A DNA stretch of 64,000 nt from the NCBI RefSeq assembly GCF_000368585.1, contig NZ_KB849557.1:539615-603614 (forward strand). The letters are read 5' to 3'. Each line of letters starts with the position of its first letter. Within the stretch, counting starts at the first letter, position 1. The translations under genes were made by a program, and so were the position numbers. The notes below the pieces were generated by a model. That model was not told the origin of the DNA. It did not search any database and worked only from the letters and a program-made list of their open reading frames with translations. Source of the DNA: Acinetobacter venetianus RAG-1 = CIP 110063. Its GTDB lineage: Bacteria; Pseudomonadota; Gammaproteobacteria; Pseudomonadales; Moraxellaceae. Positions 26,001-35,895 of this stretch are shown in pieces.

Positions 26001-27546
26001 CTGAGATGTGACGTACTTGACGAGACAATACAGCCATTGGCGTATCATCACCCATCGAGCCAACAGCTTCCTGACCACTTTCTGCAATAGGACGAAGAAT
26101 CTGATCACGCTCTTCAAATGTCACCATAAACATTTTTTGAGCTGATTTAAGTGCATCGCCGGTTAGACCTTGATCAACAAGCTGCTCTTCAAGTTGCGGA
26201 TTTGCTTTTAAACGGATCGCATGGTCACGTAACCACTCACGGTATGGACGCATGTTTTTAAGGTGGTTACTGACGTCTTTGGTATCTAAGACCTTACCAG
26301 TCAAAGTGTCTACAACTAAGATTTGACCTGGACCAACACGGCCTTTAGATACAACATCTTCAGGCTCATAACCCCACACACCAATTTCAGAAGCAAGTGT
26401 GATGTAATCGTTTTTAGTAATTACCCAACGTGCTGGACGCAAGCCATTACGGTCAAGCATACAAATCGCATGACGACCATCCTGAATAACAAGACCTGCT
26501 GGGCCATCCCACGCTTCCATATGTTTAGAGTTAAACTCGTAGAACGCACGCAAGTCAGCATCTAAAGTTTCAACGTTTTGCCATGCTGGTGGAACAAGCA
26601 TACGCAAGGCACGGAATAAATCCATACCACCACCCACAAGAATCTCAAGCATATTATCTAAGCTTGAAGAGTCAGAACCAGTACGGTTTACGATCGGATT
26701 TAACTCAGTTAATCCTGGTAGTAATGGGTTTGCAAATTTTGGTGTACGTGCCAATGCCCAGTTACGGTTCGCTGTAATGGTATTAATTTCACCATTATGT
26801 GCAAGATAACGGAACGGCTGAGCCAATGGCCAACGCGGTAAAGTATTTGTAGAAAAACGCTGATGGAATACAACAATATGAGATTTTAAACGCTCATCAG
26901 CTAAGTCGGTATAGAAGTCAGCAATTGCTGCTGGCATCATCAAACCTTTATAACTAATCACAGTCGTTGCTAATGTCGTTACATAAAACAATGAATCATT
27001 GTGTAACGATTGTTCAGCACGACGACGTGCTAAGAATAACTTACGATTAAACTCAACTTCAGTTAAGCCCATCGGACAGTTCACAAGAATTTGTTCGAAC
27101 ACAGGTAGAGATTGTAGTGCAATTTCACCCAATGCATCATTATTAGTTGGTACAACACGCCATGCTGCAACCGTTAAACCTTCAGCTTCAATTTCTTTAT
27201 TCAGAATATTTTTTGCATTATGCGCTAAAGCAGGATCAGTATTTAAAAATACGGTACCAGCAGCGAAGATTTCAGTTAAATTCGCACCAAGTTTTTGAGC
27301 TTCATCACGGAAAAATTGCTTAGGCATAGCCAATAACAATCCGCATCCATCTCCAGTTTTACCATCTGCGGCAATACCACCACGGTGCGTCATGCAACTT
27401 AGACTGTGAATCGCTGTTTCGACCAGATGATGACTTGATTCACCCTTCATATGGGCAATCAAACCGAAACCACAGTTATCCTTAAACTCATCAGGCTGAT
27501 ATAAACCTTGAGCGGGAGCTACAGTATTTGGCGATGGCATGTGCAT
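23062..27546 (-). CDS. gltB: Glutamate synthase large (alpha) subunit
   Basis: About 1494 residues. The N-terminal class II glutamine amidotransferase has its nucleophile Cys25 in [11 protein letters not shown] after a 24-residue propeptide, followed by [15 protein letters not shown]. The central and FMN-binding domains ([38 protein letters not shown]) and the 3Fe-4S segment [15 protein letters not shown] follow. The GXGXG beta-helix closes the protein. The ATG at 27546 has GAAGGG six bases upstream; the frame is open further upstream but without a better site. It makes two glutamates from 2-oxoglutarate and glutamine and forms an operon with gltD. Confidence 0.97.
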   Translation of the reverse strand: MHMPSPNTVAPAQGLYQPDEFKDNCGFGLIAHMKGESSHHLVETAIHSLSCMTHRGGIAADGKTGDGCGLLLAMPKQFFRDEAQKLGANLTEIFAAGTVFLNTDPALAHNAKNILNKEIEAEGLTVAAWRVVPTNNDALGEIALQSLPVFEQILVNCPMGLTEVEFNRKLFLARRRAEQSLHNDSLFYVTTLATTVISYKGLMMPAAIADFYTDLADERLKSHIVVFHQRFSTNTLPRWPLAQPFRYLAHNGEINTITANRNWALARTPKFANPLLPGLTELNPIVNRTGSDSSSLDNMLEILVGGGMDLFRALRMLVPPAWQNVETLDADLRAFYEFNSKHMEAWDGPAGLVIQDGRHAICMLDRNGLRPARWVITKNDYITLASEIGVWGYEPEDVVSKGRVGPGQILVVDTLTGKVLDTKDVSNHLKNMRPYREWLRDHAIRLKANPQLEEQLVDQGLTGDALKSAQKMFMVTFEERDQILRPIAESGQEAVGSMGDDTPMAVLSRQVRHISDYFRQQFAQVTNPPIDPLRESIVMSLETCIGREQNVFEQGPEHADRIIIASPVLSNSKMQQLRDVEKDRQGYGVADIELNYAETEGLQAAITRICEEAAQAVRDGKTLIVLTDKNFREGFLPANAVLATGAVHHHLIKTGLRTDANILVETGFARDPHQFAVLLGFGATAIYPYLAYDVINDLVAKGELLGDPIHAQANFRKGIEKGLLKVLSKMGISTVASYRGGQLFEAVGLSSEVVDQCFLGVPSRIQGATFADLENDQKKLAITAWQNRKPIDQGGLLKFVFGKEYHAFNPDVINALHKSVRSGQYQDFKEYAELVNNRPIATIRDLFKLKTTDSIAIDQVESIEEILPRFDSAGMSLGALSPEAHEAIAIAMNTIGGRSNSGEGGEDPARYGTIRNSKIKQIASGRFGVTPAYLTSAEVLQIKVAQGAKPGEGGQLPGGKVNGLIARLRYSVPGVTLISPPPHHDIYSIEDLSQLIFDLKQVNPQAMVSVKLVSEPGVGTIAAGVAKAYADFITISGYDGGTAASPLSSIHHAGSPWELGLSEAHQALRVNDLRGKVRVQTDGGLKTGLDVIKAAILGAESFGFGSTPMIALGCKYLRICHLNNCATGVATQQDHLRQEHYIGEPQMLINFFKFIAEETREWLAALGVASLKDLIGRVDLLEVLPGETEKHAHLDLSALLTSHPSAEGKAQYCQVQGNAPFDKGVLAEKMVAEMLPAIESGAGGSFNFTVGNCDRSIGARISGEIARRYGNLGMESSPVVMNLEGTAGQSLGVWNAGGLHIKLEGDANDYVGKGMAGGRVSIFPPKGSPFQTQNTAIIGNTCLYGATGGKLFAAGTAGERFAVRNSGAFAVIEGAGDHCCEYMTGGVVTVLGKVGHNFGAGMTGGFAYVLDLDNDFVDYYNHELIDLNRISTESMEDHKEYLLRILDEHIQETGSAWAYKIRNEFDFYSRKFWLVKPKAANLQTLLKTTQADPQ

Positions 27547-28002
27547 AGCGTACCCTTCTTTCAACATGGCTCTTTCGAGCAACAAACAATCAATTTATTT
27601 TCTGCGATATTGCCGATCAACTCATATAAAGTTCAATGCTTCGCGAAAACATTTTTACTGGCGAATTTGCAAATATACGCCTTTCTTGTTTCAGAAACAG
27701 CGCATTTCACCATATAAAGTGTTTTTAGTTATTACACCTTAACTAGCCTTTGTAAAGCACAAAAACTTTCCATTTCACCAAAATAATGAATCATTTAGCA
27801 CTAAAAAGAGCAATGAGCAGATAAATTAGCACCACAAGAAAGCAAAAAATATGCCATATAGTTATAAATTTACTAAATCATTAAAAAAATTAAAATAACG
27901 TGTAGTTATAATTATAGAAGAATTATAATTTACGATTAAAATTGCACCAAAATACACCAAAATGCCACATAATAGCCCATAAAAGCACTATTAAGGTGCA
28001 TT
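27547..28002. other. Gene-free interval upstream of gltB
   Basis: About 456 bases between the SPOR gene stop and gltB. It holds the probable gltB promoter and, near 27966-27990, a weak GCAC/GTGC hairpin that could end the SPOR transcript. No convincing small gene is seen, and I recognise no riboswitch. Confidence 0.5.
27729..27756 (-). promoter_or_regulatory. Candidate sigma-70 promoter of gltBD
   Basis: The minus strand has TTTACA (27756-27751), a 16-base spacer and TAATAA (27734-27729). This leaves a leader of roughly 170 bases before gltB. Support is by consensus only. Confidence 0.4.
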
Positions 28003-28881
28003 CTAATTAAATGGATCAGTTACTTCTTTCCGAGAAGAATCGGAATTTTCCTTTAATTTTTCAGTATTTATTGTTTGCTTAGGTGCTGATTGAGTTTGTT
28101 TAACATTAACCACATTCCCATCCGCATCACGTTGAGTCACGATAGTCTTCACAGTCGTCGATGTCTCCACAGACTTTTTAACATCAGAGCCCATCCCACT
28201 TTGTGATGAACTACCATTCATTAATAAGGTTTCATCAACACGTGGCAGTGCAGCTGGCCTTAAATTAATTGCATACAGCTGACTCGTTGATGATTTAAGC
28301 TCATCAGAACCTAAATCATTTACATATGTCGCATAGCTTGATATGGACTGAGGTTGAGGCTGAATAGATTGAGGTAGAGTCAAATTTAGTTGCGCAAATT
28401 TCTGCTTAGCTTCTTCAGCATTTGCAAATAACCCATATGCCAAAACATATTGCTCAACTTGGTCATCACTATTCAAACGAAAATAAACGAAGTTTTTTCT
28501 ATCTGGCCGATTTAATAAAAAGTTTTTAATAATCGTTTCATCTGAACTACGGAAAATCTCCATCACCCATTGACGTTGATTTTCTTTAATGTACTTAGTC
28601 CCTCTAAATTCAGGTGCATGTTCATTAGATACAACCACGCGAGTCGTTAAATCCAATGGTCTCACCTCATCGGACAATGCCCCTAAATGAGATGTGGCTG
28701 CGACTTTTTCCGGTTGAATCTGGACTTGGACTTCATCTTTTGCTTGATGTTCAACAGCAACAACTTCTTGCTTATCACCCGTGATTCCCCAAAAAATCAA
28801 TGCTGCAATTAAACAAGCCAATGCGAGAACAAGCCAACTATATTGTTGTATGTTTTGCCAAATTGATCGGGACACAGTCAT
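28003..28881 (-). CDS. SPOR-domain membrane protein (DamX-like)
   Basis: A 292-residue bitopic protein. A short cytoplasmic N-terminus precedes one membrane helix (SWLVLALACLIAALIFWGI, about 15-33). A SPOR-like domain lies at about 105-170 (QWVMEIFRSSDE, FVYFRLNSDDQVEQYVLAYG, FANAEEAKQKFAQL). A low-complexity Ser/Thr/Lys tail follows, where SPOR domains are more often C-terminal. SPOR domains bind glycan strands denuded of stem peptides at the division site. The gene follows aroB, as damX does in E. coli, which supports a role in division. Sequence similarity beyond the domain is not evident. Confidence 0.72.
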   Translation of the reverse strand: MTVSRSIWQNIQQYSWLVLALACLIAALIFWGITGDKQEVVAVEHQAKDEVQVQIQPEKVAATSHLGALSDEVRPLDLTTRVVVSNEHAPEFRGTKYIKENQRQWVMEIFRSSDETIIKNFLLNRPDRKNFVYFRLNSDDQVEQYVLAYGLFANAEEAKQKFAQLNLTLPQSIQPQPQSISSYATYVNDLGSDELKSSTSQLYAINLRPAALPRVDETLLMNGSSSQSGMGSDVKKSVETSTTVKTIVTQRDADGNVVNVKQTQSAPKQTINTEKLKENSDSSRKEVTDPFN

Positions 28882-28897
28882 GTTTTCCTAGAATTAA

Positions 28898-29980
28898 CTA
28901 CACAGATTGATTTGCAAGAATAGATTGCTTCATAAGCTCAATATCAAAGTCTTTGGTAATTACAGCCTGACCTAGTTTTTTCAATAATACCAAGCGCAGT
29001 TGACCATTTAACACTTTTTTATCATGTGACATATAAGCTAAAAATTCATCTAAAGGAATTTTTGGACATGATATCGGTAAATTTGCACGTTGAATGATTT
29101 TTTTTGTACGCTGCACATCATCCTCAGAAATCCACCCTAAACGATGAGATAAATCAGCAGCCATGACCATGCCTGTTGCAACCGCCTCACCGTGTAACCA
29201 AACACCATATCCTAAATAAGATTCAATTGCATGACCAAAGGTATGACCAAGATTCAACAATGCTCGCTCGCCCTGCTCTTTCTCATCATTTGCCACAATA
29301 CGCGCTTTATGTGCGCATGAACGATATACTGCTTCTGCGAGCAAATTAGCATCCCGCGCAACTAAAGCATCTATGTTTTGTTCCAACCAGACCAAAAAAT
29401 CAACATCACCAAGTAAAGCGTATTTAATCACTTCTGCCAAACCTGCTGATAACTCTCGATCTGGCAAGGTATCTAATTGAGCCATATCAGCCAATACAAC
29501 TTGCGGTTGCTGAAAAGCACCCAACATATTCTTACCTAAAGGATGATTAATACCCGTCTTTCCACCTACACTCGAATCAACTTGCGACAATAATGTTGTA
29601 GGAACTTGTACGAAATTAACTCCACGCTGAAAACATGCCGAAGCAAACCCAGCCATATCTCCAATTACACCACCACCTAAAGCTAAAACTGTACAATCGC
29701 GATTAAATCCTGATTCTAAAAGTGCATCAAAGATCAAGTTCAAATGTTGTATGTCTTTAAATTTCTCGCCATCAGGTAATATACATTGAGCGACTTGTTT
29801 ATCTAATTCAGTTAAAGCTTGCACATAATGTTGTAAATATAAGGGCGCCACAGTGGTGTTTGAAACCACCATAACTTGCCGACCATGCAGATAGGACTTA
29901 AGTAACTCTTTTGGATTTAAAAGACTCCCAATAAAAATTGGGTAACGACGATCACCTAACTCAACATGTAACGTTTGCAT
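28898..29980 (-). CDS. aroB: 3-dehydroquinate synthase
   Basis: A 360-residue NAD- and metal-dependent enzyme converting DAHP to 3-dehydroquinate, the second step of the shikimate pathway. Signatures are [15 protein letters not shown], the NAD-binding [16 protein letters not shown], and [19 protein letters not shown] with the active-site Lys. [12 protein letters not shown] and GEAVATGM hold the metal-binding His residues. It follows aroK by 21 bases and precedes the SPOR gene by 16, an aroK-aroB-SPOR operon downstream of pilQ. Confidence 0.97.
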   Translation of the reverse strand: MQTLHVELGDRRYPIFIGSLLNPKELLKSYLHGRQVMVVSNTTVAPLYLQHYVQALTELDKQVAQCILPDGEKFKDIQHLNLIFDALLESGFNRDCTVLALGGGVIGDMAGFASACFQRGVNFVQVPTTLLSQVDSSVGGKTGINHPLGKNMLGAFQQPQVVLADMAQLDTLPDRELSAGLAEVIKYALLGDVDFLVWLEQNIDALVARDANLLAEAVYRSCAHKARIVANDEKEQGERALLNLGHTFGHAIESYLGYGVWLHGEAVATGMVMAADLSHRLGWISEDDVQRTKKIIQRANLPISCPKIPLDEFLAYMSHDKKVLNGQLRLVLLKKLGQAVITKDFDIELMKQSILANQSV

Positions 29981-30001
29981 AACATTAAAACCAAAAATGA
30001 A

Positions 30002-30562
30002 TTACTTAACTTGTTTCGATAATATTAACTGAAGAATACGCTGTGCTAAATCCCTAGCCGCACCTTGATTTGTCTCAATAACATGATGTGCTATTTCCCG
30101 ATATAAGGGATCTCTGGTTGCTAACAAATCTCGTAGCTTTTGTTCTGGGTTTTCAACTTGTAATAAAGGACGATTTTTATCGCGATAGGTTCGCTGTAAT
30201 TGAAGCTCTACAGGAGTATAAAGATAAACCACAATGCCGCGTTGTTTTAAGAATTCTCGATTTGCTAATTGTGTTACTGCACCACCACCAGTGGCCAAAA
30301 CAAGAGAAGTTCGATGCGTTAGATCATTTAATACATTGGTCTCACGCAAACGAAAACCAGCTTCTCCCTCTTTTTCAAAGATCCATGGAATTGTAGCACC
30401 AGTCTTACGTTCGATTTCATGATCACTATCAATAAAATCTCGACCTAACAATTCCGCTAGATGTCGCCCAACTGTTGTTTTTCCTGCCCCCATTGGCCCT
30501 ACCAAATATATATTTGGTAGGGTTTCAAACGCTTTGCTTGGCAACGCGCCACCTATATTCAT
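30002..30562 (-). CDS. aroK: Shikimate kinase
   Basis: A 186-residue P-loop kinase that phosphorylates shikimate at the 3-OH. The Walker A motif is GPMGAGKTTVG (22-32). The shikimate-binding DSDHEIE, GFRLRE and ATGGGAV segments and the lid RDKNRPLL are all present. The N-terminus MNIGGALPSKAFETLP is about 15 residues longer than many AroK proteins, and a shorter start could be used. It begins 19 bases after the pilQ stop, so pilus and aromatic genes are probably cotranscribed, a conserved gammaproteobacterial arrangement. Confidence 0.96.
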   Translation of the reverse strand: MNIGGALPSKAFETLPNIYLVGPMGAGKTTVGRHLAELLGRDFIDSDHEIERKTGATIPWIFEKEGEAGFRLRETNVLNDLTHRTSLVLATGGGAVTQLANREFLKQRGIVVYLYTPVELQLQRTYRDKNRPLLQVENPEQKLRDLLATRDPLYREIAHHVIETNQGAARDLAQRILQLILSKQVK

Positions 30563-30581
30563 TGCAATTATTGAAAATATA

Positions 30582-32753
30582 TTAATGATTTCTTGTCAAA
30601 GTGTCATTAACAATTCTCGGTGTCACAAAAATTAGCAGTTCACGTTTATTATCCGTTTTAAGATCACGACGGAATAATCGACCAATGTAAGGAATATCGC
30701 CTAAGAAAGGCACTTTTGTTTGAGAGCTAATATTTTCCTGCTCAAAAATCCCACCTAAAACAACGGTTTCGCCATTATCCACCAATACATTGGTATCAAT
30801 AGAGTTTTTGCTAATGGTTAATTGACCAGTAGGTGTCGGCGTACTAGGCGCATCCTTAGTGATATTCAACTTCATCATTACTTTACCGTCAGGTGTAATG
30901 CTAGGAGTTACATCCAAACTTAAAGTTGCGTCAATAAATTCAGTTTTGGGAACTGCATTTGCTCCGCCGCCAGAAGAAGAGGTATATGGAATTTTTGTAC
31001 CTGACTCAATTTTTGCCGCTTGTTTATCTGCAGTCATGACTTTGGGTGTAGAAATCACCTCGCCATAACCATCAGCCTGTACAGCTGAGAGCTCTAAATC
31101 CAACATAAAGTCAGATAAACTGATTAGACCAAAGGCAATACGACTTGCACCTGGTGTAACAGCACCTAGGTCTACATTTAAATTATCCGGGCGCTCAATT
31201 TCATACTTCCAACCACCAGTATCACTATCTTTTGTAGGTTCACGTAGGTTCCATAATGTTGTATCACTACCACCAACCAATAGATCATTATTACTTGTCA
31301 CACCTTGTGATAAGATTCCCCACTTGACCCCCATCTCTTTTGTAAAATCAGTGCTCGCCCTGACAATACGCGCCTCAATCATCACTTGCTTAACAGAAAC
31401 ATCCAATAAATCAATCATTTTACGGATCTGATCAATTTTTTGAGAAGTATCATTAATAATTAGAGTATTAGTTCTTGGATCAATAGAAATCGTTCCTCTA
31501 GGACTAAGTAACCCCCCTGTGAAATCATCATTATTATTCCCATTTGAATTATTAACATTTGTATTCTTACCTTGCGTAATAAGTTTTTCAATGTCAGCCG
31601 CTTTAGAGTAGCTCAATTGAATATATTCAGTTTGTAAAGGCGCTAATTTAATACTTTGAGCAATCGCTTTCGCCTCATCTTCCTCAGACTTGATCAATTC
31701 AGGAATGGGCGCAATCCAAATTACATTACCATTGCGACGCTTATCTAAATTTTTAGTTTTCAGTACAATATCTAGCGCCTGATCCCAAGGAACATCCTTT
31801 AAACGCAAAGTAATATTTCCTTGCACCGTATCCGCAGCAACCATATTGATTCCAGTGAAGTCAGCCAAAAGTTGTAATACTCGGCGCACCTCAATATCTT
31901 GGAAATCCAAAGAAATTTTATTACCTGTATACGCCTGAGCTTTGGCTTTTTGCTGTGTGTTATCTTGAGGGCGCTTAAGACTAATCGTCAGCTTATTTTC
32001 TGCTTGATATGCCATATACTCATAGCTACCCGCAGACTGGATATTAATAATTCCATTACCTTTATCATTATATGCGTCAATACTGGCAACTGGTGTTGCA
32101 AAATCATTGGTATTTAAACGACGCGCTAAATGAGTCGGGATTTTACTTCCCATTGTTCGAACAACAATCTTACTTCCTTGTTGTTGAACATCAACTGGCG
32201 TATTACTTCCCAGCAGATCAATAACAACTAAACCTTCACCATCTTTACCGCGCTGAAAACCAATATTTGACACACCTTGCTGTACCTGATTAACCGAAGA
32301 TTTCATTACAGCACTAGTCTGAGGTTGTACAGAATTAATTTTCAGTACAAAAGTATTACCTTCAACACGAGTCGTAAATGCACCAGCATCTTTTAGATTT
32401 ACAATTACACGAGAACGCTGATCATCAGAAGCCACATCAATCGAATTTGCTTCATTCGTAGATACTGGAATAGACGTTTTTTTCAATGTTTGTTGAGCTT
32501 TATCGAAATCTAGAATTAATCGACCTGGCTGCTCAAGTTGATATGCCTGTGGTTGAGGTGGCAAACCATTAAACATGATTCGAATTTCAGTACCTTGATC
32601 AGCCAAACTCATCGGTACAATGTTCATCATCGCTACTTGAGCTGAAGCAGCCTGCATTACCGCTATAGTAATAGCAGCCATAGAAAATTGTCGGAATGCA
32701 CGATTCATGGTCTTCGCTTCCCCAAATAAAGAATCTTTAAACTGTTTTTTCAT
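30582..32753 (-). CDS. pilQ: Type IV pilus outer-membrane secretin PilQ
   Basis: A 723-residue secretin. The signal peptide is MNRAFRQFSMAAITIAVMQA, with cleavage near ASA. Either the ATG at 32753 (AAGGGA upstream) or the one at 32708 (GGGGAAG upstream) could start it; the second puts the signal peptide at the N-terminus. Two AMIN-type domains (about 55-130 and 165-265) bind peptidoglycan. An STN/N0 domain (DFQDIEVRRVLQLLADFTG) and NolW domains follow, then the secretin core ending VPFLGDIPYIGRLFR and RELLIFVTPRIV. It forms the gated pore through which the pilus passes and is needed for DNA uptake. Last of pilMNOPQ. Confidence 0.96.
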   Translation of the reverse strand: MKKQFKDSLFGEAKTMNRAFRQFSMAAITIAVMQAASAQVAMMNIVPMSLADQGTEIRIMFNGLPPQPQAYQLEQPGRLILDFDKAQQTLKKTSIPVSTNEANSIDVASDDQRSRVIVNLKDAGAFTTRVEGNTFVLKINSVQPQTSAVMKSSVNQVQQGVSNIGFQRGKDGEGLVVIDLLGSNTPVDVQQQGSKIVVRTMGSKIPTHLARRLNTNDFATPVASIDAYNDKGNGIINIQSAGSYEYMAYQAENKLTISLKRPQDNTQQKAKAQAYTGNKISLDFQDIEVRRVLQLLADFTGINMVAADTVQGNITLRLKDVPWDQALDIVLKTKNLDKRRNGNVIWIAPIPELIKSEEDEAKAIAQSIKLAPLQTEYIQLSYSKAADIEKLITQGKNTNVNNSNGNNNDDFTGGLLSPRGTISIDPRTNTLIINDTSQKIDQIRKMIDLLDVSVKQVMIEARIVRASTDFTKEMGVKWGILSQGVTSNNDLLVGGSDTTLWNLREPTKDSDTGGWKYEIERPDNLNVDLGAVTPGASRIAFGLISLSDFMLDLELSAVQADGYGEVISTPKVMTADKQAAKIESGTKIPYTSSSGGGANAVPKTEFIDATLSLDVTPSITPDGKVMMKLNITKDAPSTPTPTGQLTISKNSIDTNVLVDNGETVVLGGIFEQENISSQTKVPFLGDIPYIGRLFRRDLKTDNKRELLIFVTPRIVNDTLTRNH

Positions 32754-32769
32754 TTTTATTCCCTTAATC

Positions 32770-33297
32770 TTACGGTGCTAGCCCAATTAAAACGAGTGTT
32801 CTAGGTCTTTCAACATATCCTTCTCGCCCATCAGGTACAATTTCCACCAAATCAATCTGTGTCGGGCTGATTTTAACAATTCGTCCTTGATTTACACCCA
32901 AATAACTTCCAACTTGCACACGCTCTACCTGCCCATCTGGTGTTTGAATCAAAGCAATCGTCTCATTACTTTTCCCACGCATACTTCCCTTCATATTCAG
33001 GGACTCTAGTGCATAGCTCTCTAAAGGTTGTGGTTGACGATTAAAGTTTGGATAAACACGTTTACCCGCCATGATTCTTAATTCCGCAGCTAAAGAACTT
33101 GGCATAAATGGGCTTTTTAATTGGTGAGCTGAATAATTAAATAAAGGTACTGGTGTAAAAATAGGTGCTGGTTCGATCGGTAGAGGAGCTTCATTACGAA
33201 TAGCAGCCATCTGTTGATTTACAGCGTCAATACGAGAATCACAACCAGACAAACCAAGCAGCGATAATACGCCGAGTAATAATGTTGTTTTATTCAT
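32770..33297 (-). CDS. pilP: Type IV pilus inner-membrane lipoprotein PilP
   Basis: A 175-residue lipoprotein. The signal peptide ends in the lipobox LLGLSGC, giving a lipidated Cys19. A Pro-rich linker (LPIEPAPIFTPVPLFN) precedes a beta-rich PilP domain with SLNMKGSM and VQVGSYLGVNQGRIVKI, the motif that contacts PilQ N0. It couples the PilMNO platform to the secretin. Its start lies two bases after the pilO stop; the GGAGGG that serves as its ribosome binding site is inside the end of pilO. Confidence 0.95.
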   Translation of the reverse strand: MNKTTLLLGVLSLLGLSGCDSRIDAVNQQMAAIRNEAPLPIEPAPIFTPVPLFNYSAHQLKSPFMPSSLAAELRIMAGKRVYPNFNRQPQPLESYALESLNMKGSMRGKSNETIALIQTPDGQVERVQVGSYLGVNQGRIVKISPTQIDLVEIVPDGREGYVERPRTLVLIGLAP

Positions 33298-33299
33298 TA

Positions 33300-34034
33300 T
33301 TACATCCCTCCTTGAGCATTAGCAGCTGGTTGAGTTGCTGGAGAAACCGTGTCCGTACCAGCTTGATCATCTGCCCCAATATAACGATATGTGTTTGCTT
33401 TAACTGAGTAATTAATCACAGGAATATCTGATTTCTTTTGTGTATCAGGTCTAGCTTCTACAACAAAATCATGTAGCGTTACGATTCGAGGTAACGCAGC
33501 AATTCCCGTAACGAACGCGCCAAATGCATGATAATCACCCGTTGCCTCAATGCTTATTGGTTGCTCAATAAAGAATTCTTGCTTAACTTCACTCTCTAAA
33601 CGGATATTTTTAAATTTCAGACCAGAATTCACGCCTGTTAAGTTAATATCTTCAACCAAACTTGGGATTTCTGTTTCTTTTGGAAGCTGTTCAAGCTGTT
33701 GATTAAAATTCGCTTCCATTTCTTGTAATTGTGCTTGGTATTGCTGCAAGTTTCTTAACTTCGAGTCCTTCTCTCTAAACTCGTTTAATAAGCTTTGCTC
33801 TTTAGCTTGCGCATTTGCAATCGATTCAAGCTGAGATTTAATGACGACGAAATAACCAAGCGCCACCACCGCCAAGAAAACAAAAATCCAGCATGTAATT
33901 TTAACTGACAGAGGCCAACTGCCGTAGTTGTTCATATCCAACGTGTTAAATTGTTGGAAGAACTGCTCTACTGTCATTTTCTTTTTCTTGACTACAACAT
34001 CTTGATTGAGGTCATTTAGTTCTTCTTGACTCAT
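33300..34034 (-). CDS. pilO: Type IV pilus assembly protein PilO
   Basis: A 244-residue bitopic inner-membrane protein. A cytoplasmic N-terminus, a membrane helix (KITCWIFVFLAVVALGYFVV, about 45-65), a coiled coil (about 70-115) and a periplasmic ferredoxin-like domain are visible. It forms heterodimers with PilN and aligns the machinery across the periplasm. It overlaps pilN by four bases (ATGA), which favours equal synthesis of the two partners. A low-complexity Ala/Gln tail ends the protein. Confidence 0.95.
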   Translation of the reverse strand: MSQEELNDLNQDVVVKKKKMTVEQFFQQFNTLDMNNYGSWPLSVKITCWIFVFLAVVALGYFVVIKSQLESIANAQAKEQSLLNEFREKDSKLRNLQQYQAQLQEMEANFNQQLEQLPKETEIPSLVEDINLTGVNSGLKFKNIRLESEVKQEFFIEQPISIEATGDYHAFGAFVTGIAALPRIVTLHDFVVEARPDTQKKSDIPVINYSVKANTYRYIGADDQAGTDTVSPATQPAANAQGGM

Positions 34035-34675
34035 TGTGCACCTCCAGCCGTTGCAGAAGCAGCTGTTTCCGCTGATGGGTCAACTTCAGTCACTGCCCCA
34101 ATCTCCCCTAAATCAACTGTTACAACAAAGCTTCCATAGTTTTCCTCGACTCGAGGAACTAAAGAGCTAGCCGTTTTATCTTTTTTCTCTTCGGCCGCTA
34201 AGAATGAATTCATAAATGCATTGCGATACCAAGGAGATGCTTCCAAATTACGCAACAATTCAGCAACTGTATTTGGGCTTTCCGCTTTTCCTTCAATCGT
34301 GAATTTATCGCCCGTTCTTGTGAACTTGGTTAAATACATCGTAGGTGGTGTAACCCGAACCAGTTCGTCTACCAATCTTACAGTTACAGGACGTTGACCT
34401 TGCAATCCTTGAATGAGCTTCATACGCTCAATAATTGCATTACGGCGTTCTTGCAAACCTTCTAATGATTTTAACTGAGTATCTAGATTTTGATTGGTAC
34501 TTACAATTAATTGATTCGCTTGCTCTTGATCATCCAATTTTTGATCAAAATAAACCCAACCTGAGAATATTGATGCCACACCTAAAGCAGCAACGCCAAC
34601 ACACAAAGCGACAAACTGTTTCTTTCTTTGTTCTCTTAGCTCATCACGCCAAGGGAGTAAGTTAATCTTTGCCAT
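34031..34675 (-). CDS. pilN: Type IV pilus assembly protein PilN
   Basis: A 214-residue bitopic protein. The cytoplasmic start AKINLLPWRDE is the conserved peptide that docks into PilM. A membrane helix (about 20-42), a coiled coil and a ferredoxin-like periplasmic domain (MYLTKFTRTGDKFTIEGKAE) follow. A Thr/Ala-rich tail is present. The start overlaps the pilM stop by one base (TAATG) and the end overlaps pilO by four. Confidence 0.95.
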   Translation of the reverse strand: MAKINLLPWRDELREQRKKQFVALCVGVAALGVASIFSGWVYFDQKLDDQEQANQLIVSTNQNLDTQLKSLEGLQERRNAIIERMKLIQGLQGQRPVTVRLVDELVRVTPPTMYLTKFTRTGDKFTIEGKAESPNTVAELLRNLEASPWYRNAFMNSFLAAEEKKDKTASSLVPRVEENYGSFVVTVDLGEIGAVTEVDPSAETAASATAGGAQ

Positions 34676-35733
34676 TAATCAAAACTCCTCAATGCTAGAC
34701 CACATGCCACCATCAAAGAGGAAGCATCATTTTCTATTTTTTTAATGTCAATTTGGGGAGAAAAGCCCATTTGTAAGAATGGGTTAGCAATCGTAACGCG
34801 ATAACCTAATTTTTGCTGCAAAAGCTTCGCTAAGCCAGGAATATTGGCATTGCCACCAGCCAATAAAATATGATCAATTTCATTGAATTGTGATGATGAG
34901 AAGAAAAATTGCAGTGAGCGTGCAGCTTGCTGCACAACCGCATCAAGGAAAGGTTCCAAAACCTCAGTGTCATAATCATCTGGGAGCGATCTTTCTTTTT
35001 TTGCCCGACCCGCTTCTTCAAATGACAAACCGTAGCGGTTTTGCACATCCTGGGTAAGCTGGCGACCACCAAATACTTGCTCACGCGTATAAATGATTTT
35101 ACCTTTTTGCATCACAGATAAAGTTGTCATGGTATGACCAATATCTAGAATGCCGACAGTATTCGCGCCCATTGGAAGCGTATCGGAAAACACACTAAAA
35201 GCTCGTTCCATTGCATAACTTTCAACTTCAGCAATTTTTGCTGTTAAGTTCGCAAGTTCAAGAACTTCGACACGCGTGTCAACATTTTCTGTTCGGGTAG
35301 CAACTAATAGGACGTTAACGCGATTGGGATTTGGCAATTTATCAGGCAGAACCTCAAAATCAAGGCTCACCTCATCTAATGGAAACGGAATGTACTGTTC
35401 AGCATCCATACGAATTTGCACTTCACGCTCTTCATCTGACATATCAGCATCCATCTCAATGATCTTATTAATCACCATTGATGTTGGAATTGCGATTGCC
35501 ACATTGGTAGTGTGAGGGTTCGCTAAATTGACAACACGCTCAAGGGCATCACCAACTGCTTCAGGATTAAGAATGCTTTTTTCGACGACACTGTTTTCTG
35601 GCAGCGGCATCAACGCATAACTTTCAACCCAATATCTACCGTTCTTTACAGAGAGCTCCAATAACTTAACAGTTGTCGAACTAATATCGACCCCTACTAA
35701 CCCCTTATTTGGTTTACGATATAACCTGAGCAC
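34675..35733 (-). CDS. pilM: Type IV pilus assembly ATPase-like protein PilM
   Basis: A 352-residue actin-like (FtsA-related) cytoplasmic protein. The phosphate-binding segments are VGVDISSTTVKLLEL near the start and VGILDIGHTMTTLSV (about 192-206), and the adenosine loop is ILLAGGNANIPGL. PilM binds the PilN N-terminal peptide and links the alignment complex to the cytoplasmic motor. It is the first gene of pilMNOPQ and is divergent from ponA across about 160 bases that should hold both promoters. This ponA/pilM arrangement is widespread in gammaproteobacteria. Confidence 0.96.
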   Translation of the reverse strand: MLRLYRKPNKGLVGVDISSTTVKLLELSVKNGRYWVESYALMPLPENSVVEKSILNPEAVGDALERVVNLANPHTTNVAIAIPTSMVINKIIEMDADMSDEEREVQIRMDAEQYIPFPLDEVSLDFEVLPDKLPNPNRVNVLLVATRTENVDTRVEVLELANLTAKIAEVESYAMERAFSVFSDTLPMGANTVGILDIGHTMTTLSVMQKGKIIYTREQVFGGRQLTQDVQNRYGLSFEEAGRAKKERSLPDDYDTEVLEPFLDAVVQQAARSLQFFFSSSQFNEIDHILLAGGNANIPGLAKLLQQKLGYRVTIANPFLQMGFSPQIDIKKIENDASSLMVACGLALRSFD

Positions 35734-35895
35734 AGTACTTTCCTATTTATTTTTTTATCCCCAAAAATACAACATACTAATTTGTTTTGGTCTTTAATTT
35801 ATACGGATACAATAACTCATCTAACAATCCGCATGTCTAAAGGATATACTGACCACAATTAGTTTGCCATTCGCTCTTATTAAAACTTACTTATT

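Noticed and set aside
27547..28002. Riboswitch in the gltB leader
   Set aside because: The interval is AT-rich and shows no structure I can match to a known glutamine or other riboswitch class.
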